Source of the DNA: Arenimonas metalli CF5-1
GTDB taxonomy: Bacteria > Pseudomonadota > Gammaproteobacteria > Xanthomonadales > Xanthomonadaceae
Assembly (NCBI RefSeq): GCF_000747155.1
Contig: NZ_AVCK01000015.1
Location: forward strand, 1-64,000
Length of the DNA stretch: 64,000 bases
Reading direction: 5' to 3'
Positions within the stretch are counted from its first letter, which is position 1. Each line of letters begins with the position of its first letter. Of the stretch, positions 37,025-46,301 are shown one piece after another. Under the pieces are notes generated by a model, which had not been told where the DNA came from, ran no database searches, and worked only from the letters and a program-made list of their open reading frames with translations. A program made the translations under genes and the position numbers.

Positions 37025-40000
37025 ATGAGTTCGCCGCTGCGCCGCCGGATCCGCCATGCCCGCCGTTTCACCGGCTACGGGCTGCTGGTGCTGCTGATCC
37101 TCGCGGCCACCCTGGTCGGCGGCCTGAACCAGCTGCTGCCGCTGGTCGAGCGACACCCGGACAAGATCGCCGGCTGGCTGTCGGAACGGCTGCGCCAGCC
37201 GGTTGCCTTCGACGCCGCGCGCGGCGAGTGGACCCGGCGCGGGCCGCGCTTCACGCTCGACGGGCTGCGCATCGGCCCCGAAGGCCGCCGCCTCGACATC
37301 GGCCGCGCCGAACTGCTGGTGGCGGTGTACTCGGGCCTGCTGCCCGGCGCGCCGCTGACCGAACTCAAGGTGCGCGAGCTTTCGCTGGTGCTGGAGCAGG
37401 GCGAGGACCGCCGCTGGCGCATGGTCGGCCTGCCGTTCCAGCCCGATCCGGCGGTCGATCCGCTCGACACGCTCGAAGCGCTGGGCGAACTGCAGGTGGA
37501 ACGCGCCAACCTCGCGGTGCGCTCGCCCGCCTTCAAGCGCGAACTGCGGCTGCCGCGCGTCGACCTGCGCCTGCGCGTCGGCGGCGATCGCCTGCTCGCC
37601 GGCGTGCGCGCCTGGGCCGATCGCGAGGGCACGCCGCTGCAGGCCGTCGCCGACCTCGAGCGCGGCACCTGGTCGGGCCTGCTCTGGGCCGGCGGCAAGC
37701 CGCTGGCGCTGGAGGAATGGTCGCCGCTGCTGGCCGACACCGGCATGGTGGTGGCCGGCAAGGGCGCGGTCGACCTCTGGGCGCGTATCGATACCCAACG
37801 GGTCATGGACGTGCGCGTCCGCGCCCAGCTCGCGCCGATCGCGCTGGTGGCGCGCACGCCCTGGCACCGCGACGGCGGCGACGCGCTGTCGTCGCCGCCG
37901 GTGGCCTTCGAGCGCGCCGACCTGCTGGCGCGCTGGCAGGCCGACGCGAACGGCTGGCAGCTGCACGCGCCCGAGCTGCACTTCCACGAGGGCGGGCGGC
38001 GCGAACCGCACAGCTTCGATGGCCTGTGGCTGGCCGGCGGCGAGCGCTTCGCGCTGCAGGCGCCGCGCATGGACCTGGCCCCGGCGCGCGCGCTTGCCAC
38101 CCTGGCCCCGGCCGTGCCCGCCGGCCTGCGCCAGTGGCTGCACGAGGCGGCGCCCGACGGCGTGCTGCACCACGTGCAGGTGCAGGGCCGCGAGGGCGAC
38201 TGGTCCGGCTCGGCGCGGATCGACGCCGTGGGCTGGGCGCCCTACGGCGGCCAGCCGGGCGTGCAGGGCCTGGGCGGCAGCGTCGCCTACGACCAGGACG
38301 GCGGCGTGCTGCGCCTGGCCGAGGGGCCGGCGCGTTTCGACTGGCCGAAGTTCCGCCAGCCGCTGGATTTCCGGCTGGGCGGCACGCTGGGCTGGTGGCG
38401 CGAGGGTGGGCTGTGGACGGCGGGCGCCAGCGACCTGCGCATCCGGGGTGCCGATTTCGGGGCGCGGCTGCGCGCCGAGCTGCATTTCCCCGGCGAGGCC
38501 CGGCGGCCGCGGGTAGACCTCGCGGCGATCGTGGATCCGTCGCCGGTGCCGGCCGCCGGCAAGTTCTGGGTGCAGGGCAAGATGCCGCCCACGACCATCG
38601 AGTGGCTCGACCGGGCGCTGCTCGACGGCTCGGTCGAACAGGGCCGCGCCGTGCTCGCCGGCGACCTGGCCGACTGGCCGTTCCGCAACGGCGAGGGACG
38701 CTTCGACGCCCGCGCCCGCGTCTCGCAGGCGCGCGTGGCCTTCAATCCCGAGTGGCCGGACGCCGAGGCGATGGACCTCGACGTCGCCTTCGACGGCCCG
38801 GGCATGACGCTCGAGGGCCAGGGCATGATCCTGGGCAACCGCGTGCGCCGGGTGGCGGGCGGCATCGCCGACTTCCGCGACCCGCGGCTGGTGCTCGACA
38901 TCGAGGCGCCCGCCGACGGCGCTTCGCTGCAGGCGCTGATGCTGGAGAGTCCGCTGCGCGCGCGCTTCGAGGAGCACCTGCTCAACGCCAGCATCCGCGG
39001 TCCGGCCGAAGTGCGGCTGTCGCTCGACCTGCCGCTGGCCGCGCGCCTGGGCGGCCGCCGCATCGACGGCACCATCGACCTTGCCGGTGCGCGCCTGTCC
39101 GATCCGCGCTGGGACATCGACCTGCAGGCAGTGAACGGGCGCACGCGCTTCAGCGACCGCGGCTTCATCGCCGACGCCCTCGAGGTCGAATTCGAGGGCG
39201 AGCCCGCGCGCTTCAGCCTGATGGTCGGCGCGGACTACACCGGTGACGCCGCGCTGGCGGCCCGCGCCAGCCTGGTTGGCGCGTTCCCGGCCCAGAAGCT
39301 GATCGCGAGGCACCCGCCGCTGGCCTGGCTCGACCCGTGGCTGGTCGGGCGCAGCACCTGGACCGTGGCGGTGGACATCCCGCAGTCGGCGCCGGGCGCG
39401 GCGGCGGCGCCCTCGCGGCTGTCCATCAATTCCGACCTGGTCGGCACCGCCGTGGCGCTGCCGGCGCCGCTGGCCAAGCCGGCGGAGGCGCGCTGGCCGC
39501 TGCGGCTGCAGGCGCCGCTGCCGCTCGCGGGGGGCGAAGTGCGCATGCAGCTCGGCGACACCCTGCGCCTGCGCGGGCGCATGGGCAGCGACGATGCGAT
39601 GGGCGGCCTGCTGCTGTTCGGGCCGGGCGAGGAGCCGCCGCTGCCGCAGCAGGGCCTGGTGGCGCTGGGCCGCACCGAAACCCTGGACGCCGCCGGCTGG
39701 ATCGCGTTCGCGGCGAAGGGCGAGGGTGCCGGCGGCTTGCGCGAAGTGGACCTGCGCGTCGCCAACCTCGACTTGCTCGGCTCCCGTTTCGCCGACACCC
39801 GCCTGCAGCTGCGGCGCGAGACCGAGCGCACGCGCCTGTCGCTCGAGGGCCCCGCGGTGGCGGGCGAGATCGACATCCCGCGCGATCTGGCCCAAGGCAT
39901 CGACGGCCGCTTCGCGCGCCTGCACTGGCCGGAGAAGCCCGAGCCCACGCCCGAGCAACGGGCGACGCTCGAGGCCGGCCGCAGCGACGACCCGGCCAAG

Positions 40001-40831
40001 CTGCCGCCGCTGCGCTTCCGGGTGCAGGACCTGCGGCTGGGCCAGCTGGCGCTGGGCGTGGCCGAGCTCGAGGCGCAGCCAATGCCCGAGGGCCTGCGCA
40101 TCGACCGTTTCGACACCACCTCGGACGCCTTGCAGCTGCGCGCGCGCGGCGAATGGCTGCGCGCCGGCGAGGGCAGCAGCCGCTCGCGCTTCGCGGTCGA
40201 CTTCGGCGCCGACAGCCTGGGCGACATGCTCGGGGCTTTCGGGCTTGCCGGCATGGTCGAGGACGGCGAGACCCGCGGCCGGCTCGAGGGTGACTGGCCG
40301 GGTTCGCCCGGCGCCTTCGCGCTGGCGCGTTTCGAAGGCAAGCTGTCGGTCGAAGTGGGCGAGGGCCAGCTGCTCGAGGTCGAGCCCGGCGGCGGCGGGC
40401 GCGTGCTCGGCCTGATCAGCCTCGCCGAGATCCCGCGCCGGCTCAGCCTCGACTTCAGCGATTTCTTCGAGAAGGGCTTCGGCTTCAACACCATGCAGGG
40501 CGAATTCGTGTTCGCCGACGGCCGCGCCAGCACCGACCTGCTGCAGATCAACGGCCCCGCCGCCGAGATCCGCGTCAGCGGCTCGACCGACCTGCGCGCG
40601 CAGCAGTACGACCAGCGCATCGAGGTGCTGCCCAAGGCCGGCGGCGTGCTGCCCGCGATCGGCGCGATCGCCGGCGGCCCGGTGGGCGCCGCGGTCGGCG
40701 CGGTCGCGCAGGCCGTGCTGCAGAAACCGCTCAAGCAAGCCGCGCGCACGGTGTACCGGGTGACCGGGCCGTGGAAGGAGCCGGTGATTGAAGTGGTGGA
40801 GAAGGGGCCGCCGGTGGCCGGCGGGGACTAG
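37025..40831 (+). CDS. yhdP: YhdP-like envelope lipid-transport protein (AsmA-like, TIGR02099 type)
   Basis: 1268-residue protein of the TamB/AsmA-like group thought to move phospholipids between the membranes. A single N-terminal transmembrane helix (FTGYGLLVLLILAATLVGGL, about 16-35) is followed by a long repetitive beta-rich body, as expected for a bridge across the periplasm. The C-terminal region IAGGPVGAAVGAVAQAVLQK and VYRVTGPWKEPVIEVVEK is diagnostic of YhdP. The start ATG is seven bases after rng. Position rng-yhdP-tldD matches other gammaproteobacteria. A long antisense frame here is a shadow. Confidence 0.92.
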   Translation: MSSPLRRRIRHARRFTGYGLLVLLILAATLVGGLNQLLPLVERHPDKIAGWLSERLRQPVAFDAARGEWTRRGPRFTLDGLRIGPEGRRLDIGRAELLVAVYSGLLPGAPLTELKVRELSLVLEQGEDRRWRMVGLPFQPDPAVDPLDTLEALGELQVERANLAVRSPAFKRELRLPRVDLRLRVGGDRLLAGVRAWADREGTPLQAVADLERGTWSGLLWAGGKPLALEEWSPLLADTGMVVAGKGAVDLWARIDTQRVMDVRVRAQLAPIALVARTPWHRDGGDALSSPPVAFERADLLARWQADANGWQLHAPELHFHEGGRREPHSFDGLWLAGGERFALQAPRMDLAPARALATLAPAVPAGLRQWLHEAAPDGVLHHVQVQGREGDWSGSARIDAVGWAPYGGQPGVQGLGGSVAYDQDGGVLRLAEGPARFDWPKFRQPLDFRLGGTLGWWREGGLWTAGASDLRIRGADFGARLRAELHFPGEARRPRVDLAAIVDPSPVPAAGKFWVQGKMPPTTIEWLDRALLDGSVEQGRAVLAGDLADWPFRNGEGRFDARARVSQARVAFNPEWPDAEAMDLDVAFDGPGMTLEGQGMILGNRVRRVAGGIADFRDPRLVLDIEAPADGASLQALMLESPLRARFEEHLLNASIRGPAEVRLSLDLPLAARLGGRRIDGTIDLAGARLSDPRWDIDLQAVNGRTRFSDRGFIADALEVEFEGEPARFSLMVGADYTGDAALAARASLVGAFPAQKLIARHPPLAWLDPWLVGRSTWTVAVDIPQSAPGAAAAPSRLSINSDLVGTAVALPAPLAKPAEARWPLRLQAPLPLAGGEVRMQLGDTLRLRGRMGSDDAMGGLLLFGPGEEPPLPQQGLVALGRTETLDAAGWIAFAAKGEGAGGLREVDLRVANLDLLGSRFADTRLQLRRETERTRLSLEGPAVAGEIDIPRDLAQGIDGRFARLHWPEKPEPTPEQRATLEAGRSDDPAKLPPLRFRVQDLRLGQLALGVAELEAQPMPEGLRIDRFDTTSDALQLRARGEWLRAGEGSSRSRFAVDFGADSLGDMLGAFGLAGMVEDGETRGRLEGDWPGSPGAFALARFEGKLSVEVGEGQLLEVEPGGGGRVLGLISLAEIPRRLSLDFSDFFEKGFGFNTMQGEFVFADGRASTDLLQINGPAAEIRVSGSTDLRAQQYDQRIEVLPKAGGVLPAIGAIAGGPVGAAVGAVAQAVLQKPLKQAARTVYRVTGPWKEPVIEVVEKGPPVAGGD

Positions 40832-40834
40832 CGA

Positions 40835-41022
40835 GCGAGGAGCTTAGGAAATAGTGGATAGGAGGTAGGAGGTAGGAGGTAGTGGGTGGCTCGGTGAGGT
40901 TTCCGGGGGGATGGGAACTAGTGAAGAGGAAACAGGAACCAGTGGAAGAGGACGCCGCATCGGATCAGCCGCGCGAACGCCGCTTCTCACTATCTCCTAA
41001 CTCCTCTTCACTATTTCCTCGC
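40835..41022. repeat. Purine-rich degenerate repeat region that folds back on itself
   Basis: About 190 bases between yhdP and tldD. It holds a tandem GGAGGTA x3 (40861-40881), related units such as GGAACTAGTGAAGAGGAAACA and GGAACCAGTGGAAGAGGA, and a closing pyrimidine-rich segment (40988-41022) that is an imperfect reverse complement of the opening GCGAGGAGCTTAGGAAATAG. The strand switch would allow a long imperfect stem. Nothing here looks coding. Confidence 0.6.
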
Positions 41023-41107
41023 TTTTCCCGTCTTCCACCCCTTGATCACCCCACCCATCCCCCACATCTGTCACCCTGATCATCACTCCCGCACGTCGCC
41101 CACGCCC

Positions 41108-42550
41108 ATGACCGACACCCTGCAACTCGCCCAATCGCGCCTGCTCACGCCGGGCGGCCTCGGCCTCGATGGCCTGGACGCGGCCTTCGGGCGGCTGATG
41201 GGGCCGGGCGTGGATTACGGCGATCTGTATTTCCAGCACAGCCGGCGCGAGGGCTGGAGCCTGGAGGACGGCATCGTCAAGGACGGCTCGCATTCGATCG
41301 AGCAGGGCGTCGGCGTGCGCGCGGTGAGCGGCGAGAAGACCGGCTTCGCCTATTCCGACGACATCCGCGCCGATGCGCTGCTCGAATCCGCCTCGGCCGC
41401 GCGCGCGATCAGCCGCAGCGGCGGCCAGTCGGCGGGCGGCCAGCGCGTCGTGGTGCGCGGGCGCGAACTCTATGCGCCGGTGGACCCGATCGACGGCATG
41501 GCCACGGACGAGAAGATCCACGCGCTTCGCGAGGTCGACCAGTGGCTGCGCGCGCAGGATCCGCGCGTCAAGCAGGTGGTCGTGAGCCTCTCCGGTGGCG
41601 TCGACACGGTGCTGGTGGCGCGCAGCGACGGCACGCTCGCGTCCGACGTGCGGCCGCTGGTGCGCTTCAACGTGCAGGTGATCGTCGAGCACGACGGCCG
41701 CCGCGAGCAGGGCTACTCCGGCGCCGGCGGCCGCTATTCCTATGCCGAGCTGTTCTCCGGCGGGCGGCCGCGCGCGGTGGCGAAGGAAGCACTGCGCCAG
41801 GCGCTGGTCAACCTCGAGGCCGTCGACGCGCCGGCCGGCACGCTGCCGGTGGTGCTGGGCCCGGGCTGGCCGGGCGTGCTGCTGCATGAGGCGGTGGGCC
41901 ATGGCCTCGAGGGCGACTTCAATCGCAAGGGCACCTCGGTCTACGCGGGCCGCATCGGCGAACGCGTGGCGGCACCGGGCGTCACCATCGTCGACGACGG
42001 CACGCTGGCGGCGCGCCGCGGCTCGCTCAACGTCGACGACGAGGGCACGCCCACGCAGTGCACCACGCTGATCGAGGACGGCATCCTGCGCGGCTATATC
42101 CAGGACACGCTCAACGCCCGGCTGATGGGCGTGGCGCCGACCGGCAACGGCCGCCGCGAGAGCTTCGCGCACCTGCCGATGCCGCGCATGACCAACACCT
42201 ACATGCTGGCCGGCGACTACGACCCGGCCGAGATCATCGCCTCGGTTAAGAAGGGCCTGTACGCGCCGAACTTCGGCGGCGGCCAGGTCGACATCACCAG
42301 CGGCAAGTTCGTGTTCTCGGCCACCGAGGCCTACCTGATCGAGGACGGGAAGATCACCCGGCCGGTGAAGGGCGCCACCCTGATCGGCAACGGCCCCGAG
42401 GCCATGACCCGCGTCAGCATGGTCGGCCGCGACCTCGAACTCGACCAGGGCGTCGGCATCTGCGGCAAGGACGGCCAGTCGGTCCCCGTCGGCGTCGGCC
42501 AGCCCACCCTCAAGATCGACGCCATGACCATCGGCGGCACGCGTGCCTGA
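41108..42550 (+). CDS. tldD: TldD metalloprotease subunit
   Basis: 480-residue TldD of the TldD/TldE(PmbA) heterodimer that degrades unfolded or modified peptides and processes microcin-like substrates. The active-site motif [20 protein letters not shown] (about 256-275) has the HExxH zinc site, which only TldD bears. Surrounding conserved text is [20 protein letters not shown] and [18 protein letters not shown]. The ATG gives MTDTLQLAQ; an in-frame extension upstream overlaps the repeat region. Its partner pmbA is 780 bases away, after the divergent darP gene. Confidence 0.95.
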   Translation: MTDTLQLAQSRLLTPGGLGLDGLDAAFGRLMGPGVDYGDLYFQHSRREGWSLEDGIVKDGSHSIEQGVGVRAVSGEKTGFAYSDDIRADALLESASAARAISRSGGQSAGGQRVVVRGRELYAPVDPIDGMATDEKIHALREVDQWLRAQDPRVKQVVVSLSGGVDTVLVARSDGTLASDVRPLVRFNVQVIVEHDGRREQGYSGAGGRYSYAELFSGGRPRAVAKEALRQALVNLEAVDAPAGTLPVVLGPGWPGVLLHEAVGHGLEGDFNRKGTSVYAGRIGERVAAPGVTIVDDGTLAARRGSLNVDDEGTPTQCTTLIEDGILRGYIQDTLNARLMGVAPTGNGRRESFAHLPMPRMTNTYMLAGDYDPAEIIASVKKGLYAPNFGGGQVDITSGKFVFSATEAYLIEDGKITRPVKGATLIGNGPEAMTRVSMVGRDLELDQGVGICGKDGQSVPVGVGQPTLKIDAMTIGGTRA

Positions 42551-42581
42551 TTTTTCCGGCGCTTCGGTCGCTGGCGCGGTT

Positions 42582-42700
42582 GAACGCGGATCAGAGCCGA
42601 TGCGCGCGGATAAAAGCGGATTGAGCCATTGAAAAACCCAAGGCCAAAAAACCCATCTTCATCCGCTCTTATCCGCGTGCATCCGCTTTTATCCGCGTTC
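42582..42700. repeat. Inverted repeat of GCGGAT units between tldD and darP (copy B)
   Basis: Left arm 42582-42624 and right arm 42659-42700 are imperfect reverse complements, with a 34-base A-rich loop (contains GAAAAACCCAAGGCC). Each arm has two ~20-base units of the ACGCGGATAAAAGCGGATGC type, as in copy A. It lies between the ends of the convergent tldD and darP genes and could stop transcription from both. Confidence 0.85.
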
Positions 42701-42751
42701 GGACACCTGGCCCACAGTCTTCGCGGCGCGATCCCGCGGAGCCACCCGGCC

Positions 42752-43294
42752 TCACTCGCCAGAGCCGTCGCCGGAGGCGGCGAGGAGGGTGCGGAGTTCG
42801 CGGAAGAGTTCGCGGTAGGCGTGCGGGGGTTTGTTCTTCAGGCGTTCCTGGTGCGCGTTGCGGGCGAGCTGGCGCAGGTGCTGGCGGTCGGCGTGCGGGT
42901 GGCTGGCCAGCAGCTCCGAGAGCGCTTCGTCGCCGTCCTCCACCAGCTTGTCGCGCCAGTACTCGACCTCGTGCAGGGCCTGCGCCTCGCGGCGGCCTTC
43001 GGCCTTGTCGTGGTCCAGCGCCGCGCGGATCACCTGCAGCGCCTCGTCGTCCTGCCGCCGCATCTGCTTGGCCAGGAAGTGGATCTGCCGCTTGCGCGCG
43101 ATCTGCGAGGTGATCTTCTTCGAGGCGATCACCAGCGCCAGCAGGTCCTCGTCCATCGGGATCTGCTGCAGCCGCGCGTCGCTCTCGCCGACCAGCTTCA
43201 TGGCCAGGTCCAGCACCGCCAGCGCCTCGCGGCGCTGCTCGCTGCGGCTCGGGCCGTAGTCGTGTTCCTCGTCTTCGAAGTCTTCTTCGTGCAT
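42752..43294 (-). CDS. darP: Ribosome biogenesis factor DarP (YjgA, DUF615)
   Basis: 180-residue highly charged protein that binds pre-50S particles. It begins with an acidic tract (MHEEDFEDEEHDYGPSRSEQ) and then the family hallmarks RREALAVLDLAMKLVGESDA, LALVIASKKITSQIARKRQI and FLAKQMRRQDDEALQVIRAA; the C-terminus has HQERLKNKPPHAYRELFREL. The length matches YjgA. It is divergent from pmbA with only 35 bases between, the same neighbour as in E. coli. Confidence 0.95.
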   Translation of the reverse strand: MHEEDFEDEEHDYGPSRSEQRREALAVLDLAMKLVGESDARLQQIPMDEDLLALVIASKKITSQIARKRQIHFLAKQMRRQDDEALQVIRAALDHDKAEGRREAQALHEVEYWRDKLVEDGDEALSELLASHPHADRQHLRQLARNAHQERLKNKPPHAYRELFRELRTLLAASGDGSGE

Positions 43295-43329
43295 CGTCCA
43301 TCACCGTCCTGGAGCGAAAGGATACGCCC

Positions 43330-44688
43330 ATGCAGCCCCTGACCGCAGCTTCCGATGATTCCCTGGCCCGGATGGACCGCCTGTCCGGCCTGGCCCGCGA
43401 GGTCCTGGACCAGTGCGCGCGCCTCGGCGCCAGCCAGGCCGAGGTGACCATGAACGAGGACGCCGGCCTGTCGGTGAACGTCCGCATGGGCGAGGTCGAA
43501 ACCGTGGAGCGCACCCGCGACCGCGGCGTCGGCCTCACCGTGTACTTCGGCCAGCGCAAGGGCAGCGCCAGCACCGCCGACCTGCAGCCCGACAGCCTGC
43601 GCGCCACCGTCGAGCAGGCCTGCGCGATCGCGCGCCACACCGAGGCCGACCCGGCCGCCGGCCTGGCCGATGCCGAACGCATGGCCACCGACCTGCGCGA
43701 ATTCGACGGCTGGCACCCGTGGCCGCTGGATGCCGACCGCGCCATCGCGCTCGCGCTGGAGGCCGAGGCCGCCGGGCGCGGCGCCGACGCCCGCATTTCC
43801 AATTCAGACGGCGCCGGTGCCTACAGCAGCGAGAGCGTGTCGGTGTATGCCAACAGCCACGGCTTCCTCGGGGCCGAGCGCGGCACCAGCCATTCGCTGA
43901 GCGTGTCCCTGATCGCCGGCAGCGGCGACGGCATGCAGCGCGACTACTGGTACACCAGTGCGCTCTCGCCCGACGACCTCGAGGCGCCGGTGCAGGTCGG
44001 CCGCCGCGCCGCCGAACGCACGCTCCGGCGCCTGGATCCGCGCCCGATCCGCACCGGCGAGTACCCGGTGCTGTTCGCGCCCGAGATGGCGCGCAGCCTG
44101 ATCGGCCACCTGCTCGGCGCCGTGTCCGGCGGCGCGCTGTACCGGCGCGCCAGCTTCCTGCTCGACCATGCCGGCAAGCAGATCCTGCCGCCGTGGTTCG
44201 CCATCTCGGAGCGGCCGCACAAGCCACGCGGCATCCGCTCCTCGGCCTTCGACGCCGAGGGCGTGGCGACGGTGGATTCCGACCTGGTGCGCGACGGCAT
44301 CCTGCAGCGCTACGTGCTGGGCAGCTATTCGGCCCGCAAGCTGGGGCTCAGGAGCACCGGCAACGCCGGCGGCGTCAACAACCTCGACGTCGCCGCCAAC
44401 GCCAGCGGGCTCGAGGACATGGCCCGGGCCATGGGCCGCGGCCTGCTGGTCACCGAGCTGATGGGGCAGGGGGCCAACACCGTCACCGGCGACTATTCGC
44501 GCGGCGCCGCGGGCTTCTGGGTCGAGGGGGGCGAGCTGGCGCACCCGGTCGACGAACTCACCATCGCCGGCCGCCTGCCGGAGATGTTCCTGGCCATCGA
44601 GGCGGTGGGCGCGGACGTCGACCGGCGCTCGCACGTTTCGGTCGGTTCGATCCTGGTCGGGCGGATGATGGTGGCCGGGGAGGCCTGA
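43330..44688 (+). CDS. pmbA: PmbA (TldE) metalloprotease partner subunit
   Basis: 452-residue partner of TldD. The N-terminal domain begins LAREVLDQCARLGASQAEVT, then DRGVGLTVYFGQRKGSAST and PADADRAIALA-like helices; the C-terminal domain has RIGSSAFDAEG-type text (GIRSSAFDAEGVATVDSDLV), LGLRSTGNAGGVNNLDVAAN and GYSRGAAGFWVEGGEL-like DYSRGAAGFWVEGGELAHPV. There is no HExxH, as expected, because the metal site is in TldD. The ATG is preceded by GAAAGGA. Confidence 0.94.
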   Translation: MQPLTAASDDSLARMDRLSGLAREVLDQCARLGASQAEVTMNEDAGLSVNVRMGEVETVERTRDRGVGLTVYFGQRKGSASTADLQPDSLRATVEQACAIARHTEADPAAGLADAERMATDLREFDGWHPWPLDADRAIALALEAEAAGRGADARISNSDGAGAYSSESVSVYANSHGFLGAERGTSHSLSVSLIAGSGDGMQRDYWYTSALSPDDLEAPVQVGRRAAERTLRRLDPRPIRTGEYPVLFAPEMARSLIGHLLGAVSGGALYRRASFLLDHAGKQILPPWFAISERPHKPRGIRSSAFDAEGVATVDSDLVRDGILQRYVLGSYSARKLGLRSTGNAGGVNNLDVAANASGLEDMARAMGRGLLVTELMGQGANTVTGDYSRGAAGFWVEGGELAHPVDELTIAGRLPEMFLAIEAVGADVDRRSHVSVGSILVGRMMVAGEA

Positions 44689-44700
44689 TCCTGCGTTGCC

Positions 44701-44729
44701 TTGACAGCCCCTTCACAAGCCCGGAAATT
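44701..44729 (+). promoter_or_regulatory. Possible promoter of the DUF4870 gene
   Basis: TTGACA at 44701-44706 is a perfect -35; 17 bases later GAAATT (44724-44729) is a weak -10. They lie about 60 bases before the DUF4870 gene and just after pmbA. Called by eye only. Confidence 0.4.
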
Positions 44730-44788
44730 ACCCGGGCCAAGGCGCCCCCGGCGCCAGCAAACCAAGCATCCAATCGAAGGGGAATCGA

Positions 44789-45124
44789 ATGAACGACGTG
44801 CAAGCCGAAGACAAAACCCTCGCCCTGATCACCCACCTGTCGGGCATCATCGCCGGCTTCATCGTTCCGCTGATCATCTGGCTGATCAACAAGGACAAGG
44901 CCGACAAGGCCTGGCTCACCGGCCAGTCCAAGGAAGCGCTGAACTTCCAGATCACCGTGCTGCTGGCCTGGATCGTGGCCGTGGTGCTGAGCTTCCTGCT
45001 GATCGGCTTCCTGCTCTACCCGGTGATCCTGATCGGCAACATCGTGTTCTGCATCCTGGCCGGCATCAAGGCCAACAACGGCGAGAGCTACCGCTACCCG
45101 GTCGCCATCCGCCTGGTCAGCTGA
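44789..45124 (+). CDS. DUF4870 (Tic20-like) membrane protein
   Basis: 111-residue protein with three hydrophobic helices (about 12-33, 50-70 and 70-92). The typical DUF4870 order is seen: LALITHLSGIIAGFIVPLII, then WLINKDKADKAWLTGQSKEA and LNFQITVLLAWIVA. The end is SYRYPVAIRLVS. The ATG follows AAGGGGAA at good distance, a strong ribosome site. Function is unknown. It is followed by the convergent ispA gene with 19 bases between. Confidence 0.88.
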   Translation: MNDVQAEDKTLALITHLSGIIAGFIVPLIIWLINKDKADKAWLTGQSKEALNFQITVLLAWIVAVVLSFLLIGFLLYPVILIGNIVFCILAGIKANNGESYRYPVAIRLVS

Positions 45125-45143
45125 GCCCCGCGGGTCGCGCGGG

Positions 45144-46022
45144 TCAGCTGGCCCGCGCGACCGCGAATTCGGCGAGCCGGCGCAGTGCGCCGGCCTCGTC
45201 GCCAAGCGGCCCGAGGGCCGCTTTTGTTTTTTCCGCCAGCTCCGCCAGCAGCGCCTTCGAGCGGGCCATGCCCAGCAGGGCCGGGTAGGTGGATTTTTCC
45301 TGAGCCTGGTCCTTGCCCGCGGTCTTGCCGAGCTGGGCGCTGTCGCCTTCGACGTCGAGGATGTCATCGCGGATCTGGAAGGCGAGGCCGAGCGCGCTCG
45401 CGTAGTCGTCCAGCCGCGCCAGCTTGCCGGCATCGGCGCCGCCCGCCAGCCCGCCCATGCGCACCGCGGCGCGGATCAGCGCGCCGGTCTTGAGCGCGTG
45501 CAGCCGCTCGAGTTGCACCACCTGCAGTTGCCGGCCGGTGGCGTCGATGTCGAGCGCCTGCCCGCCGCACATGCCCGGGGCACCGGCGGCGCGCGCCAGC
45601 GACTGCAGCCAGGCGACGCGCAGCGCGGCGTCCGCCGGCGCGTCGGCCAGGACTTCGAAGGCCAGCGCCTGCAGCGCGTCGCCGGCGAGGATGGCGGTGG
45701 CTTCGTCGAAGGCGACGTGCACGGTAGGCCGGCCGCGGCGCAGCGCGTCGTCGTCCATCGCCGGCAGGTCGTCGTGCACCAGCGAGTAGGCGTGCACCAG
45801 TTCGACCGCGGCGGCCGGCGCATCGCACAGGGATTCATCGGCGCCGGTGGCGGCGCCGGCGGCGTAGACCAGCATCGGGCGCAGGCGCTTGCCGCCGCCC
45901 AGCACCGCGTGGCGCATGGCCGCGTGCAGGCGTTCCGGCGAATCGTTGGCCGGGGGCAATGCGCTTTCGAGGCGGGCTTCGACGCGCTGCAGCCAGCGCG
46001 CCGCGGCCGGATCAAACGGCAT
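45144..46022 (-). CDS. ispA: Farnesyl diphosphate synthase (polyprenyl synthetase)
   Basis: 292-residue trans-prenyltransferase making GPP/FPP. The first Asp-rich motif is [17 protein letters not shown] (about 81-97) and the second is [13 protein letters not shown] (about 216-228); [15 protein letters not shown] (about 42-56) is the IPP-binding region. These are the class I motifs, and length is right. The ATG ([10 protein letters not shown]) lies within the end of xseB (11-base overlap), the usual arrangement xseB-ispA; upstream in-frame sequence is not used. Confidence 0.95.
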   Translation of the reverse strand: MPFDPAAARWLQRVEARLESALPPANDSPERLHAAMRHAVLGGGKRLRPMLVYAAGAATGADESLCDAPAAAVELVHAYSLVHDDLPAMDDDALRRGRPTVHVAFDEATAILAGDALQALAFEVLADAPADAALRVAWLQSLARAAGAPGMCGGQALDIDATGRQLQVVQLERLHALKTGALIRAAVRMGGLAGGADAGKLARLDDYASALGLAFQIRDDILDVEGDSAQLGKTAGKDQAQEKSTYPALLGMARSKALLAELAEKTKAALGPLGDEAGALRRLAEFAVARAS

Positions 46023-46269
46023 CGGGCTGGAACGGCTGGCCGCTGTCGGGATCGGCCGGGTCGCTGAGCAGGCGCACGCGCAGTTCGGCCTGCTCCAGCG
46101 CGCCCTGGCACTGGCGATAAAGGCCGACGCCGCGCTCGTACGCCGCGAGGGAATCATCGAGCGAGAGGTCGCCCTTCTCCATCTTCTGCACCAGCTGCTC
46201 GAGCTCGTCGAGCGAGGTCTCGAACTGGGCGACGGGGGACGGCGGCGATGCGGGGGTCTTGGCGGCCAT
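46012..46269 (-). CDS. xseB: Exodeoxyribonuclease VII small subunit
   Basis: 85-residue helical subunit that binds XseA. The signature is [20 protein letters not shown] (about 13-32), followed by [20 protein letters not shown] and [12 protein letters not shown]. The start ATG gives MAAKTPASP; upstream codons overlap tilS's neighbourhood. Overlaps ispA by 11 bases and is 32 bases after tilS. xseA itself is not in the window. Confidence 0.95.
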   Translation of the reverse strand: MAAKTPASPPSPVAQFETSLDELEQLVQKMEKGDLSLDDSLAAYERGVGLYRQCQGALEQAELRVRLLSDPADPDSGQPFQPDAV

Positions 46270-46301
46270 GCGCGGAGTTTGCGGGGCGAGGCAGCGGGTG
46301 G

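Noticed and set aside
34867-37071. A 734-residue minus-strand frame opposite maf and rng
   Set aside because: Shadow of two confirmed genes and no motifs.
36902-40738. A 1278-residue minus-strand frame opposite yhdP
   Set aside because: Composition (Ala, Gly, Arg, Gln, Val, His, Leu mosaic) is typical of an antisense shadow of a GC-rich gene; yhdP in the other direction has clear family motifs.
34292-42700. CRISPR array from the GCGGAT repeats
   Set aside because: Units are tandem and inverted without regular spacers, in two separate places, and no cas gene is seen.
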